Below, piece after piece: positions 1 through 11,847 of a DNA stretch of 64,000 bases. Both the position numbers and the translations under genes were made by a program. Numbering within the stretch: position 1 is the stretch's first letter; each line of letters begins with the position of its first letter. The stretch comes from Sinohyriopsis cumingii (Eukaryota > Mollusca > Bivalvia > Unionida > Unionidae). The notes beneath the pieces are model-generated. The model ran no database searches. It saw nothing but the letters and a program-made list of their open reading frames with translations, and had not been told where the DNA came from. The stretch spans positions 144,287,751 through 144,351,750 of the forward strand of contig CM068827.1 in NCBI GenBank assembly GCA_028554795.2. Direction: 5' to 3'.

Positions 1-360
1 TACTGCAAAGGATAACATTTAAAAATTAGAAAAGAAAAAACTGTATAATGAACTTAATAAGGAAAATGATGTCTTGAAAGTTTTGATTTAAATCATTTCT
101 TCCCATATTAATGTTATTGACCTCAACTCTTCATGGAGAAAGCCTGCACTTGAATCTAATTCTGGATGTCAGTTCCTGAACTGTGCATTAATTCTGCAAA
201 TACCATATATATCAACCCATGTTCAGAAGCATTGTTTTCTTTGCATGAAAGAAAAATCTATAAACATAATGAATATAAAACAGTTTGATTTGTTTATTAC
301 ATGACTCATTAACTCAAACAATCACACAATTTATCAATTTTTTATATATATTCTTTTCTT
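1..360. other. No feature seen
   Basis: AT-rich sequence with no recognisable coding, repeat or RNA signal. Confidence 0.5.
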
Positions 361-2010
361 TGCTTAGATCCAGTATTGCCTTCACTAACTGATGTTATTA
401 ATACCTCTCTCTCATCTAAGGAATTCCCATCATTTGTCAAAACTGCCATTGTAAAGCCTCTGCTGAAGAAACCAAGACTCAACCATAATGATTTAAAGAA
501 CTACCACCCAGTTTCTAATATCCCATTCATATAAAAAATCTTAGAAAAGGTTGTTCTATTCCAGCTTGTATCTCATCTGAATTCAAACAGTCTTTTTAGC
601 AATGTACAATCTGCATATCGCCCTTGCCACAGTACTGAAACTACTCTTCTAAAAGTAGTTTAAATACATTCTCTCTGCTTTGGATGACAGAAAGATTACA
701 GTCCTCACCCTCCTTGATTTGTCTGCAGCATTTGACACAATAGACCATGATATATTACTTCACCGTCTCCAGCATGTATTTGGCATTCATGATATAGCCT
801 TACTGTGTGGTTCAAGTCCTACTTGATCAACAGGACACAAATTGTGTCTGCAAATGGAATACATTACAGCCCAGTAAATATATGTTGTGGAGTTCCACAG
901 GGGTCTGTTCTTGGACCTGTTCTCTTCATTCTATACACTCAGCCACTCTCAAGTGTCATAGATGATCATCCAGTGTCTCAACAATTGTACATTGAACACC
1001 CAAATATACAAATCTAGCCACCCAACTGAAGCTGATGCTACCATCCAAGGTGTAGAGAGGTGCATTTCTGATGTGAAATCATGGATGACATGTAACAAGC
1101 TGCAGATGAATGATGATAAAACTGAGGCCATTCTGATCACAATGCAAAGACTTTCTCATTCACATCCTTTACCTCAAACAATAAATATGAGCAACAACAA
1201 CATTAAATTCAAACGGTCAGTATGAAACCTAGGTGTTACTCTGGACAGTACTTTCACACTGCACCAACATGTCATGAACATATGCAAGGCTGCATATCTA
1301 GAGCTGAGACGCATCAGCTCCATTGCAAATATCTTTCAGTTGATGCCACTAAAAAAGACTGGACTACTGTAACTCAATTCTGTCTGGTTCATCTCAATAT
1401 CTACTCCAGAAACTTCAGAAAGTTCAAAACACAGCTGCTCGGATCATGCTTAGAGTAACATGATCAGAGCACACCTCCCCGCTGCTCTGTACCCTACACT
1501 GGCTGTCTATTTGATTCAGAATCAAACACAAAATTTGTTCTCTGTGCTACGTTTCACTGATTGACTCCAGTCCAACATACCTATCCGACCTCACCCATGT
1601 GTACACACCAGCAAGATACTTATGCTCCTCTTCTGACAATCATATACTCATTATTCCCACTATGAAAACAAAGTCATATGGCCAACATTCTTTTGCATAC
1701 CAGGGCCCAGCAATGTGGAATGAATCGCCCACAGAACGTAGACATAAAGACATGGTGATCCCATTCAATTGTGCTCTTAAAACTCACTTATTTCAACTGC
1801 AAAAACAAACTTAAAGACCAAATAATGTTTCCTACCTTAAATATTTTCAGCATGCTTTTTTATGTTTTCTAATTTCATGGTGTTTGTTTTCTGTAATAAT
1901 GTCATTATATATAATTTTTTTTATATGTTATAGGTGTTGTCTAATGTTGTAAAACACTTAGAGCTTCTAAAGATAAGGCGCTATACAAAGTCCTCATGAT
2001 AAATATTAGT
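361..2010 (+). pseudogene. Decayed CR1/L2-like LINE, reverse-transcriptase part
   Basis: Remnant of a non-LTR retrotransposon reverse transcriptase. In shifting frames one reads the RT entry region near 430-600, motif A (LDLSAAFDTIDHDILL, about 709-760) and motif B (GVPQGSVLGPVLF, about 889-930). Where motif C (YADD) is expected, about 985-1000, the sequence reads YIEH, so the catalytic aspartates are gone, and the frame changes immediately afterwards. The later C-terminal part (KSWMTCNKLQMNDDKT, from about 1075) and a carboxy-terminal tail near 1690-1810 are recognisable. Several stops and frameshifts make it non-functional. The motif style matches the CR1/L2 group; the exact clade is inferred. 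The 3' end probably lies near the GCGCTATACAAAG stretch at about 1979-1990. Confidence 0.8.
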
Positions 2011-2011
2011 A

Positions 2012-2782
2012 TTACTAAATGAGAACAGAAAAGATTGTTTATCACATATGTGCTTTTTGTCTGAATCCATTAGGGTTTTTTTAAATTTATTAACTATATT
2101 AAAGTCATGATTTATCAGATGGATATAAACATTTTACAGTATGTACCACCATCTGAAAAATAAGGATTGAAGAAAAACAAAACTAGAAAAAGTAGAGACA
2201 ACAGAAACCAGTAATCTTATTACAGGATTTACATCAGACTTTTATTCCCCCCACCCCTAAATTAAAACCATATTCATAGACAAGGAATTTTCACCAAGTC
2301 ACTAACTGTGTAGAACCAGATATGCCAATGCTGAAAACACCTTCTCAGTAAGGCTATCTATACTGTCCACCGCTACTGTCAACTTGAAAATATGAACTTT
2401 TATAAAATGTGATTTTCAACATAAAATCTGTAAAACAAACTTAATAGCATCCAGTTCAGTTCCTGACACTGCAGTTCCCAATCCCTGGGATATGAATTAC
2501 TTTGATCTCAAGTCAGCATAATCTGTTACAGATGTTTAAAAAAAATCATCTCTGTTGCCATGGCAATACCCAAAAAACTGATATGAAAAGATGTCTACTA
2601 GCTGTAATTGTCATCTTTCCTGCTTTTTTCCCAAGCAAGATCAGGAATCTGAATTTTTAAAAAAAATATATATAACTCTAGGCAAAGTGTTTGAACTCTT
2701 AAAGAGGCTGAATGTGTTTTCATTTGTTTGACATTTTCATACTATTCTTTAACATAAAAGTGAAAGGTTGATGATCCAGACT
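2012..2782. other. No feature seen
   Basis: AT-rich intergenic or intronic DNA; short ORFs only, none with recognisable protein similarity. Confidence 0.4.
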
Positions 2783-2790
2783 CTTTAAGT

Positions 2791-2960
2791 CAGTGCTATC
2801 CAACCTTTTTGACACCATGGGCAACTGAAAAATGCTTTTCCTGAAGCTGAGGGCTTCAACAGAAAACTGAAAAGCAACGACTATATAGCTGCTTGAGCTC
2901 TTGTGGGCCATTTAAAATCAGCCAGCAGGCTGCATGTGGCCTGTGGGTTGGACAGCACTG
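2791..2960. mobile_element. hAT-type MITE (170 bp)
   Basis: The segment begins CAGTGCTATCCAACC and ends with the reverse complement of CAGTGCTGTCCAACC, a 15-bp terminal inverted repeat with one mismatch. It is flanked by a perfect 8-bp direct repeat CTTTAAGT (2783-2790 and 2961-2968). Eight-base target-site duplications and a CAGTG start are hallmarks of hAT transposons. At 170 bp with no coding capacity it is non-autonomous and needs a transposase in trans. The perfect duplication suggests a fairly recent insertion. Confidence 0.85.
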
Positions 2961-2968
2961 CTTTAAGT

Positions 2969-3376
2969 AAACATGGGTAGATCAAAGCATATGAGGTACC
3001 CTTGGTAAATTAGTATTGTACCCTGACCAACTATACTAAGTCTAATATGATTCAGATCAAACCAGACAAGCCAATATCCGGATTTGACTAAAATAATTGT
3101 ATTTTCATAGTTTATGCTATTGTTCTGTATGTCCATAATTGAAGTGTTTTTCAGTAAGTATTTGTGTAGAATGTTGGCAGGTCTGTAAACGCAGATGACA
3201 TAATGCACTGGAAGATGCTGGTCTATGTTGTCTGTAGCAGGATTCTGTAAAAGAGGCACAGCAGGGGAGAATCTAAATGTACTGGTCTTTTATTTCAATA
3301 GAATTCAAAGTGCATTATCTAGTACTGCTAATTTATCTAGTACTGCTAATTGTTCAAATTAGGCAGAGCTTGCACC
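2969..3376. other. Spacer with a 17-bp tandem duplication
   Basis: No gene seen. A short direct duplication containing ATCTAGTACTGCTAAT lies at about 3317-3350, just beyond the 3' end of the neighbouring LINE. Confidence 0.4.
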
Positions 3377-3389
3377 TACACAAAATACT

Positions 3390-4870
3390 CTTGGCATCCG
3401 TCCGTCTACGAGAGACGATGGCATAGCTCCAAAGTATGCTTTTGCTTATCCTTCTTTTTAGCTCTCTTTTCAGCTTGCTTTATTCTTCTCTTTTCCTCTG
3501 CGTTTTGAACTCCCTGCCTGACAGCTAGACGCCAGCTGGAACGGTTGTTTGCACAGCTCTCCCAGTCGTTGACATTGATGTTTGCTGTCTTCATATCCTT
3601 CTTGCAAACATCTTTGTAGCGCAGATGTGGTCGTCCAGTTGATCGTGCACCTTCTGCTAACTCCCCATATAACAGGTCCTTGGGAATGCGACCTGGGTCC
3701 ATTCTCTTGACATGGCCGAGCCAGCAAAGGCGCCTCTCGCTGAGTATGGAGAACATGCTGTTCATGTTGGCGCGTTCTAGAACCTCTGTGTTGGGTACTT
3801 TGTCCTGCCACTGGATGTGCAGAATGCGCCGCAGACATCTCAGGTGGAAGCTGTTGAGTTTCCTCTCGTGTCTTGCATAGGTGGTCCATGTTTCGCTGCT
3901 GTAGAGAAGTGAGCTGAGCACGCACGCTTGGTAGACACGCAGTTTGGTCTTCTCTGTGAGGTTGGGGTTGTTCCAGACCCTCTGGTTAAGTCTGGCCATC
4001 ACTGCTGCTGCCTTGGCAATCCTGCCGCCCACCTCAGAATCAATGGAGAGTGAGCTGGAGATGTTAGACCCGAGGTATGTGAAGTTCTCGACAACTTCCA
4101 AATTGTACCCATCGATGGAGACAGAGGGAGGGGAGTCTGTGTCCTGTGCCATGACATTTGTTTTCTTCAAACTGATGGTCAGTCCAAATTCCTTACATGC
4201 ATGGGAGAGGCAGCATACCAGCTGCTGAAGTCCATCTTCCGTGTGTGATGTCAAGGCTGCATCGTCAGCAAAGAGCAATTCACGGATGAGTACCTCTGTG
4301 ACTTTAGTCTTAGCACGGAGACGGGCGATGTTGAACAGCTTGCCGTCAGCCCTGGTATGGATGTACACTCCCTCGCTGCAGTCCTTGAATGCGTACTGGA
4401 GAAGCATGGAGAAGAAGATGGCAAAAAGCGTCGGTGCAAGGACACAGCCTTGTTTGACTCCGCTAACGACTGGGAATGCTTCAGATGTTGTGCCATTGAA
4501 GCACACTGTGCTGTGCATGTTCTCGTGGAACGACATAATGACAGCAAGCAGACGTGGGGGGCAGCCGATCTTCTGCAGGAGTCTGAAGAGTCCACTCCGA
4601 CTAACCATGTCAAACGCCTTCGTCAGGTCTATGAAGGCAATGTAGAGGGGCATCCGCTGCTCGTGACACTTCTCCTGCAGCTGACGTAGTGAGAAGATCA
4701 TGTCTACAGTTGACCTGCCGGCTCGAAATCCACACTGGGATTCTGGGTAGACGCGGGAGGCTAGGATCTGCAAGCGTGCCAAGGCAACACGGGCGAAGGC
4801 CTTTCCGACGATGCTGAGGAGGGAGATGCCCCGATAGTTGTTGCAGTCGCTACGGTCTCCTTTGTTTTTG
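3390..4870 (-). mobile_element. 5'-truncated RTE-like LINE, open RT ORF
   Basis: Non-LTR retrotransposon fragment flanked by a perfect 13-bp target-site duplication TACACAAAATACT (3377-3389 and 4871-4883). The ORF on the minus strand (4875 to 3406, including a few flank codons) encodes about 489 residues of reverse transcriptase. It begins inside the RT entry motif (KNKGDRSDCNNYRGISLL) and runs through motif A (IDLTKAFD), motif B (SGVKQGCVLAPTLF), motif C (LLFADDAAL) and a C-terminal region with CWLGHVKRMD. The N-terminal endonuclease and the start of the RT are missing because of 5' truncation. Only about 16 bases separate the stop codon from the 3' target duplication. RTE-like is my clade inference from the C-terminal signature. 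The uninterrupted frame and perfect duplication imply a young insertion, but it cannot be autonomous. Confidence 0.85.
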
Positions 4871-4883
4871 TACACAAAATACT

Positions 4884-5271
4884 GTTACCGGTAATTAAGT
4901 TATACACATCTGATAAAGATGGAACAGGCTAGGTTCTCCTTGCACATATTACTGATGCAGAAAACAAACCAAAGTAAATATCTCAGCAGAAAAATTGTAA
5001 AGTCTTTCCAAGCTTTACAAATCAAGTATATGGATTTCTGCTTACTTCCCATGTTTAACTGCTAATATCCCTCTAAACCAGTCAACATGCATGTATCTTA
5101 CTGACAAAACATACAGGAAAAATATAGTGATCATAGTGAAACGAATAACATTGATTAGCATCCACAAAGACAGAACATTTGGTACAGAAACTGGAATTTT
5201 ACAAAAATTTAATAGGTGAGTACTGAAAACACACCATGGGACAGCAATATTTTAGCTACCTTACTCCACTG
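4884..5271. other. No feature seen
   Basis: AT-rich sequence preceding a tandem array; no ORF, exon or repeat recognised. Confidence 0.4.
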
Positions 5272-5660
5272 TGTGACTGCCAGTCAATTTCTAATATACC
5301 TCTTAGGAAGTAGAAAGCAAGCACCATGTGGTAGTAATGCCTTTTACAATCCTACTTGACTTGTGACTGCCAGTCAATTTCTAATATTCCTCTTAGATAG
5401 TAGAAAGCAAGCACCATGTGGTAGTAATGCCTTTTACTATCCTACTTGACTGTGTGACTGCCAGTCAATTTCTAATATTCCTCTTAGATAGTAGAAAGCA
5501 AGCACCATGTGATACCAATGCCTTTTACAATCCTACTTGACTGTGTGACTGCCAGTCAATTTCTAATATTCCTCTTAGGAAGTAGAAAGCAAGCACCATG
5601 TGATAGTAATGCCTTTTACTATCCTACTTGACTTGTGACTGCCAGTCAATTACCATATCC
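5272..5660. repeat. Tandem array, about 90-bp unit, 4+ copies
   Basis: Direct repeats start at each occurrence of TGTGACTGCCAGTCAATT (about 5272, 5362, 5452, 5543 and a partial one at 5633). Units are 90-91 bp with a few substitutions. No coding role is visible. Confidence 0.9.
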
Positions 5661-5805
5661 CTCTGGAAGAGTATTGGAGAAAATCATGCTTAAATACAGT
5701 ATAACCTGTCACATCAGGTTCTCTCTAGACAGGTGATCTCTCATGACAGGTTATAACACTGTATAATCAACAAAGCTGTGTACTGAGACTTCGGTCTCTG
5801 CTCAA

Positions 5806-6162
5806 GATAGGTTGTCCCTCAAAGACATATTTGACTGTACCAAATCCCAGCAGTAATCAGTTCACTCTCAGGATAGGTTGTCCCTCATACACATATTTGA
5901 CTGTACCAAATCCCAGCTGTAATCAGTTCACTCTCAAAATAGGTTGTCCCTCATACACATATTTGACTGTACCAAAACTCAGCTATAATCAGTTCACTCT
6001 CAAGATAGGTTGTCCCTCATACACATATTTGACTGTACCAAATCCCAGCTATAATCAGTTCACTCTCAAGATAGGTTGTCCCTCATACAATATTTGACTG
6101 TACCAAATCCCAGCTATAATCAGTTCACTCTCAAGATAGGTTGTCCCTCATAGACATATTAG
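5806..6162. repeat. Tandem array, 66-bp unit, about 5.5 copies
   Basis: Units begin GATAGGTTGTCCCTCA at 5806, 5872, 5938 and onward with a 66-bp period. The period is a multiple of three, so a short open frame with a 22-residue repeat runs through it. It has no homology that I recognise and looks like a by-product of the repeat. Confidence 0.9.
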
Positions 6163-6596
6163 TTCACTCTGGTACAAACTGGTTCTTAATTAACATGTAA
6201 ATGTAAATTTGTCATGTTCTTTTATTATTTTCTTGATTCAAGTTGAACTGCATAGACGAGTGGCCGCACATCATGTACCGACAGATGCAATTATACATCT
6301 TTGACAGTCACACTACTCTACAAAATAAGGTACTCTATTACCCTGAAACAATTAGCATCATACCTCAGCAATATCACCAAGAAATCTTTACATTACTCCT
6401 AGATTTGACAACTGTAGGGGTCTAATATGCAGCTGTTAGTTTTAGCTGTAATAGGTTCTTAAGACTTTTATGAACACTGGATATAGTCTATACAACATAG
6501 ATGAGGCTGTCAGCTGTAGGGTACTTAATGACACAAAATAACAGCATATTATATTTGGCTGTCAGCAATAATAGGCACAAAATAAAAAACGTGTTT
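6163..6596. other. No feature seen
   Basis: No exon or repeat recognised between the two tandem arrays. Confidence 0.4.
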
Positions 6597-6888
6597 CTGT
6601 CATTGTTTCTCAATTCTAACCCTAGTATTTTTTCCCCCATGGTATTTATAAAAAATAAAATTTAAAACAAAACCATTCTCAAAACTGATTTGCACACCTA
6701 ACACCTGGTTTGCCCAGTACTTTGAAGCACTTAGTAACTGTCATTGTTTCTCAATTCTAACCCTGTATTCCCCCACCCCCACCCCATGGTATTTATAAAA
6801 ACTATAATTTTAAACAAAACCATTCTCAAAACTGATTTTCACACCAAACACCTGGTTTGCCCAGTACTTTTAAGCACTTAATAACCAT
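6597..6888. repeat. Direct duplication, about 145 bp, 2 copies
   Basis: Two adjacent copies, about 6597-6737 and 6738-6888, each begin CTGTCATTGTTTCTCAATTC and end near the GCCCAGTACTTT..AAGCACTTA stretch. The second has a C-rich expansion (CCCCCACCCCCACCCC) where the first has a short C run. Confidence 0.85.
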
Positions 6889-7231
6889 CTATATTCATAA
6901 TTATAAATACATATAATGTTAAAAAAACACACACACAAAATACCAATCTACCTTAATTTTAAAACCTGTGCCATAGGAAACACACATTTATTTAAACTTT
7001 AAAGACATGAAAAACATATTACAGTATAATTGGTTGTCAAAAGTAGGGTACCAAATGACATGATATGATAGAATATCATAACTGACACTCAGCAGCCAGA
7101 AATTTAAGTCATGAGAAATAACTAATAAAAGTAGAGCACAATTTACCCAAGTTAATAGAATCTATAACTGTACCCATGTACATAAGGCAGCAGCCATAAT
7201 CTGAGTTGCTTATAAACTTAAGAAAACTTAC

Positions 7232-7403
7232 GGTTCTGATTTTGTTGTGTCCCTGCGAACAAAGCCATGACTGGTATTGTGCTTGTCATTCATGTAGCAT
7301 TTGGTACACAATTCCACATTGTTGCAATCTGAGCAGGACCATCTCATCCCACGGATAGGGTTAACAGAGCATGAGGTGCACTGTATCCCAGCATGCACTA
7401 TAC
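7232..7403 (-). CDS. Mind bomb-like E3 ligase, exon with ZZ zinc finger (third in window)
   Basis: Minus-strand exon encoding a ZZ-type zinc finger: cysteine pairs CTSC, CSDC and CTKC, then a histidine pair (HNTSH), with the family-typical IRGMRW core. It follows a MIB/HERC2 domain encoded by the preceding exon, the order found at the N-terminus of mind bomb (MIB1/MIB2) ubiquitin ligases, which act in Notch-ligand endocytosis. The acceptor is CTTTTTAG|GTATAG (exon starts at 7403) and the donor is AACC|GTAAGT (exon ends at 7232). It enters in phase 1 and leaves in phase 2; the entry phase fits the upstream exon and rebuilds an uninterrupted join (..AQV-G-IVHAG..). The second MIB/HERC2 domain, ankyrin repeats and RING fingers expected after the ZZ must lie left of the window. 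A shorter MIB/HERC2-ZZ paralogue is possible. Confidence 0.85.
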
Positions 7404-8200
7404 CTAAAAAGAAGATTGATACAGCAATGGGTATTCTTATTAATTTTCAATACTTGTACTGTTGACCTAAGTACACTGTGACAGGTTCAAAGTAGTGGAT
7501 CACTGGTGGTGGGAGACGCTTCTGCTGAATATTTCATATTTTCTAAAAAAATAAATGGTGCCATGAACACAATAAATTAACGTGCTCTTTATATTCGTAC
7601 CATCACATACAATATCATGTATATACATGACAAAATATTTCTGCATACCATTCAAAGCATATAAATATACTTCAAATTTACTTCAAAGAATATAAAAAAA
7701 TCATTTCAGCAGAATCCAACTATATTTACTGCTCATATACACTCACCCACAAACTGTTACAACTTATCAGTTATAATTGTTCCTTATCGTAAGTACTTAA
7801 GTAAGAGGTCTAAAGCCAGGTGAAATGTTAATACAAATATGTTAATGAGGGCTGTAGCATAACCTGTCCATCCAAAGAACACAATTTGTACAAGTGAGAA
7901 AATAACAACATAAAACATTTAATAGTATTGAGGTATAATCACATATAATACATGGATGTTATATGAAATTAACAATAAATAATTAATATTTATTACAAGG
8001 AAAATGTTTCATTTTCATCAGTTCTAATTTAGAAATGTTCTATGATAAATAATAAAAGAGTACTGGGTACACAGCTCTAGGAGATAACAATGAGTAAAAC
8101 GTGGCATGAGTGATGATACTCTGGATTATTAATGGGTAATTAGAGATCTGTATCACTTTAACTCTCCTTTTCTTTGGAGGAAATGAAACTTTTTGTGACA
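7404..8200 (-). other. Intron of the mind bomb-like gene
   Basis: AT-rich intronic sequence; no repeat or ORF recognised. Confidence 0.5.
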
Positions 8201-8202
8201 TA

Positions 8203-9884
8203 CAGTGGAACCCTGCTATAATGCGATAATTGGGGTCCAAAAAATTGTATCACATTAATAGTCGGGTCATGTTAATGCAGGGTTTTACAGCATATTACAT
8301 TTTTTTGAGAACAACTCATTGGCACATATAAGTGTATTCATGTCTAATGTATATGATAAATAGGGTATCAACACCATTTACTATCGTGCCATTGTGGCAT
8401 GCAGTTCATCAATAATGCATGTAATTCCATTGAAAAATTGCACACAGATTTACAATATTCAATAATTTTGTTCCAGATCATTGTGTCTGAATTCAAGGTC
8501 TAATATATTGCACGAACAGTGTATTAACACTGTTTACTTGCCATCTGATACTGTACCGTTGAGGCTTGCAGTTAATCCATAACACATGTAATTCCATTGC
8601 AAAAACTGCATACATATTCAAACTATTCAATAATTTTGTCACAGATCATTATGTGTCTGAATTCAATGGGAAAAATTAACAGCAAAATTAGGTTAAGAAA
8701 GACGAAGTATGTGTACGGTTCATTACGTTCCAGGGTCTTTGAATGGTGTCTGTACGAATTTCATACTGCTAAAATTTTCTCATATGCGTTTCTATGTATA
8801 TTTATCCATTGTAAATTTCCAATAATTAATGCTTGTATGCCTATTCATTTGAATGACTACAGCAAGAATAATTAACAATCACACACATGCTTTCAGTGTG
8901 CATATAACTTTTACTTCAGATTTTGAGAATATTGAAAGAAATGTGTGAAAACTACTATACTAATCATTGCACAAAATGCAGAGAACAACTTGCATTTGTG
9001 AACTTGCTTTTCCATAATGGTAAAATATTTTTATAAAATATAGGAAATTAATAACAAGTTCATAAGCAAACACCATACACATGTAAAACCTGAGAACTAA
9101 GTGCAGTAGGCCTGCAATGGTCAAGAGTAACATTTATAAAAAATATTTAAGCTGAACACATGTACAATTTCATACCCTTTTCAATTTCCAGTCAATAAAG
9201 CAGACATTATTTACTGGTCAACTGACTGTGTCTAATAACACCGCCAAGTCCAGCAAACATGTTGGCAGCTTTTGTTTTTTAATGTTTATTAACTTGTGAG
9301 AATCTTTTATCAACCACCGCATTGTCTGCTGCTTGGTTGTGTAATGCAGTTAAAGAAGAAACACATGTGGGCTATTGTTTGAGCAACCATTGTATACAGA
9401 ATTAATTGAAGACAATCACAATGACGACTTACTTGCTTTACTTAAGGATCAGTAATAAGTAACATTTCCGATAATGTTTATTTTGGCATAACTCTTCAAG
9501 AATCTGGTGAAATTGTTACATTTCAGAAGCTATGCCACGATCGTATTATAGAAAAATTCATAGGCAATCTCTTCCCCAAAATGATAATAAACATTTTACA
9601 CACTATTTCTCGTACTTAAAAAAATATTTTTTCCTGGTACGAGAAAAATACATGTACATGTATTCAAAATTTCAGGAACCACACCACGATCGTATTATAT
9701 TCAAATTCATACACGATCTCTTCCCCAAAATGATAATAAATTTTTTATACACTATTTCACGTACTTTGAACAAAAAATATTCTTTCATGTGCAAATGAAT
9801 ATACAAAATTTCAGGAGCCACACCATGATCACATTATATCTGAATTCGCGTTATCATGGGGCGCATTATGGTGGGGTGGCACTG
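8203..9884. mobile_element. Non-autonomous mariner/pogo-like DNA element (about 1.7 kb)
   Basis: The left end reads CAGTGGAACCCTGCTATAAT and the right end, reverse-complemented, reads CAGTGCCACCCCACCATAAT: imperfect terminal inverted repeats of about 26 bp, each bordered by TA (8201-8202 and 9885-9886). A TA duplication and CAGTG..ACC ends fit Tc1/mariner-pogo type elements. No transposase is encoded. The interior is repetitive: two related blocks of about 160-170 bp (about 8330-8490 and 8500-8660), and about two and a half copies of a roughly 145-bp unit at 9520-9835 containing the CACGATCGTATTATA motif. It lies in the intron between the second and third mind bomb-like exons. Confidence 0.65.
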
Positions 9885-9886
9885 TA

Positions 9887-10585
9887 CTTGTGTTGTAATT
9901 GATACCAATTGTCAAATTCCCCCATGTATGAAAGACCCTCCAAATACAGTCCCAGGCAGACAACCATGTGCTGAACTTTCAAGTTCACGCTTTCTTGGAA
10001 AACTGATATTTCTGTCCTGGAAATACGGCAAGTGTTGCTATTAGTAGTGCAAGGAAATGCTTCGTGGAAATCTGTTTGTGGAATAACATGTGGATGGATA
10101 AATGATTTCTTCTCATTGGTAAGTGAATGATTTGTCATTTCTGATTGCATGTACATCTTTTATTCAAAAGGAGCACAATGAAAATGCATAACAGAAGAAA
10201 ACAGGTTTGACATAACACATTTCAGGTTGTTACTAAGTTTTCAGTAGTTGTTGAGAGAGTTACGATTTTTGTGGCCAGTGATATGTATAGCCTGTGTGCC
10301 TGTAACATTGTTTTCTATTAGTTTCTGACATAAATATTTTCTCATGCTTGAGTTTTAATGCATTTAGAATCCAAATCTGGCATGTTTTACTTTCATAGCC
10401 ATTTTTTTTATTAGTGAGTTAAGCTTTCTTGCCTCAACTGGTGCTCATAAAGCTTCTTTTAAGTTATTTGTTTCGCTACTCCAAAAACTATTTTGGTAAA
10501 TTCTGAAAGTGTTGGCATTTGTTTGATTGGAAAATAGCTCCATCAAGCCAAGAAGAAGACAGCAATGGTTGCATCCCTTGATAAA
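9887..10585 (-). other. Intron of the mind bomb-like gene
   Basis: No exon or repeat seen between the mariner-like element and the minisatellite. Confidence 0.4.
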
Positions 10586-10924
10586 ACAGTTCCTAGTGCA
10601 TGGACAGTTCCTAGTGCATGGACTGTTCCTAGTGCATGGACAGTTCCTAGTGCATGGACAGTTCCTAGTGCATGGACAGTTCCTATGGACAGTTCCTAGT
10701 GCATGGACAGTTCCTAGTACATGGACAGTTCCTAGTGCATGGGCAGTTCCTAGTGCATGGGCAGTTCCTAGTGGATGGACAGTTCCTAGTGTATGGACAG
10801 TTCCTAGTGCATGGACAGTTCCTAGTACATGGACAGTTCCTAGTGCATGGGCAGTTCCTAGTGCATGGGCAGTTCCTAGTGGATGGACAGTTCCTAGTGT
10901 ATGGACAGTTCCTAATGCATGGAC
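10586..10924. repeat. 18-bp minisatellite, about 19 copies
   Basis: Unit ACAGTTCCTAGTGCATGG, with variants (GTACATGG, GGATGG, GTATGG, GGGC). One unit is partly deleted near 10685. A block of units is itself duplicated, giving a higher-order pattern at about 10690-10800 and 10800-10910. The period divides by three, which is why long repetitive ORFs appear on both strands; they are not credible proteins. It is intronic in the mind bomb-like gene. Confidence 0.95.
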
Positions 10925-11083
10925 AAAATTACTGAGATAACCTGACTGAGATGACTGGACTGATATAGGGAAAGGAAGGTTAGCAAAAAAGCATGATTTC
11001 TGTGTCACATGGGTGAGAAATTAAGTATGTATTCTACAGACTTTACCTAAAATTGTATTTCCTTGCTGGATCATTCAACTTAC

Positions 11084-11192
11084 CCACTTGGGCAATATCA
11101 AAAGCCCTTAATTCATATCTGCCTGTAGCTCCTGACTGATACATCCGCTCTTTTCCAGAGTCCCAAACAACACTGACTTTGTTGTCTCCAAC
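11084..11192 (-). CDS. Mind bomb-like E3 ligase, exon with C-half of MIB/HERC2 domain
   Basis: Minus-strand exon of 109 nt. The acceptor is TTGAAAAG|GTTGGAG (exon starts at 11192) and the donor GTGG|GTAAGT (exon ends at 11084). It encodes the second half of a MIB/HERC2 domain: the VSVVWDSG core, then YQSG..GRYELRAFDIAQV, which matches the VxVxWDNG..YR..G..YDL pattern of mind bomb and HERC2. The entry phase is 0 and the exit phase 1, agreeing with the exons on either side. The longer open frame here (to 11043) continues past the donor into intron. Another donor (TTTTAG|GTAAAG) exists near 11046, but only the GTAAGT donor joins the ZZ exon in frame. Confidence 0.85.
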
Positions 11193-11836
11193 CTTTTCAA
11201 TAATAATAATAAGATTAAATAACAACAACATGCACCTCTCCTTCAATATCTAATTAGACAAGGTCTAAAAACAAAGAAAATGGCCATTTATAATGGTGCA
11301 AAATAGTGAGACATATTTAAATTTTGGTAAATATTGTAGGATGGACGGTGGAGGTCAGCAATTCTGTGTCAGTGATGTGGTAGTTTTACCATGTCTCCAA
11401 ACAAATACTGGTCTGATATTGAGTTTGCTGTTTCAAGAGAAATTAAAGACAATTAATTGTATAATTCAAGTATATATGCAATTACTCAGAATGTGTATAA
11501 AATGTGATTTGTCTTCCTTCCACATCTTAGTACATATGCTGTATTCATCATACTGTAACGTTTTCCAAAATGTCTGAATGTGCTTACAGTTTACAATAAC
11601 CAAAATGATTCTATCTAATCAACAGCCTGCATGGTTGTTCTTGTGGTTCTTGCAGGTTCATCTTGTATTTTATCACAACACCCAACATTTGTAGTCTGGG
11701 TAATATATAACCTAATGGCTATGGTGGAGTATTATGGTGTAAAAACAATTCCTTCTAGTTTTCACAAGAATACCATTCAAACAAATTCCCTGAGTTTCCT
11801 GCTATAAATCTGACAAAATACATACATATTACTAGC
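11193..11836 (-). other. Intron of the mind bomb-like gene
   Basis: No feature recognised. Confidence 0.4.
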
Positions 11837-11847
11837 CATTAAAAGGG

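Noticed and set aside
10445..11008. Repetitive ORFs on both strands in the 18-bp array
   Set aside because: The period is a multiple of three, so open frames arise by chance; the array is intronic to a supported gene.
11043..11083. Extending the second mind bomb exon to the donor near 11046
   Set aside because: It would shift the phase and not join the ZZ exon; the GTAAGT donor at 11083 joins it exactly.
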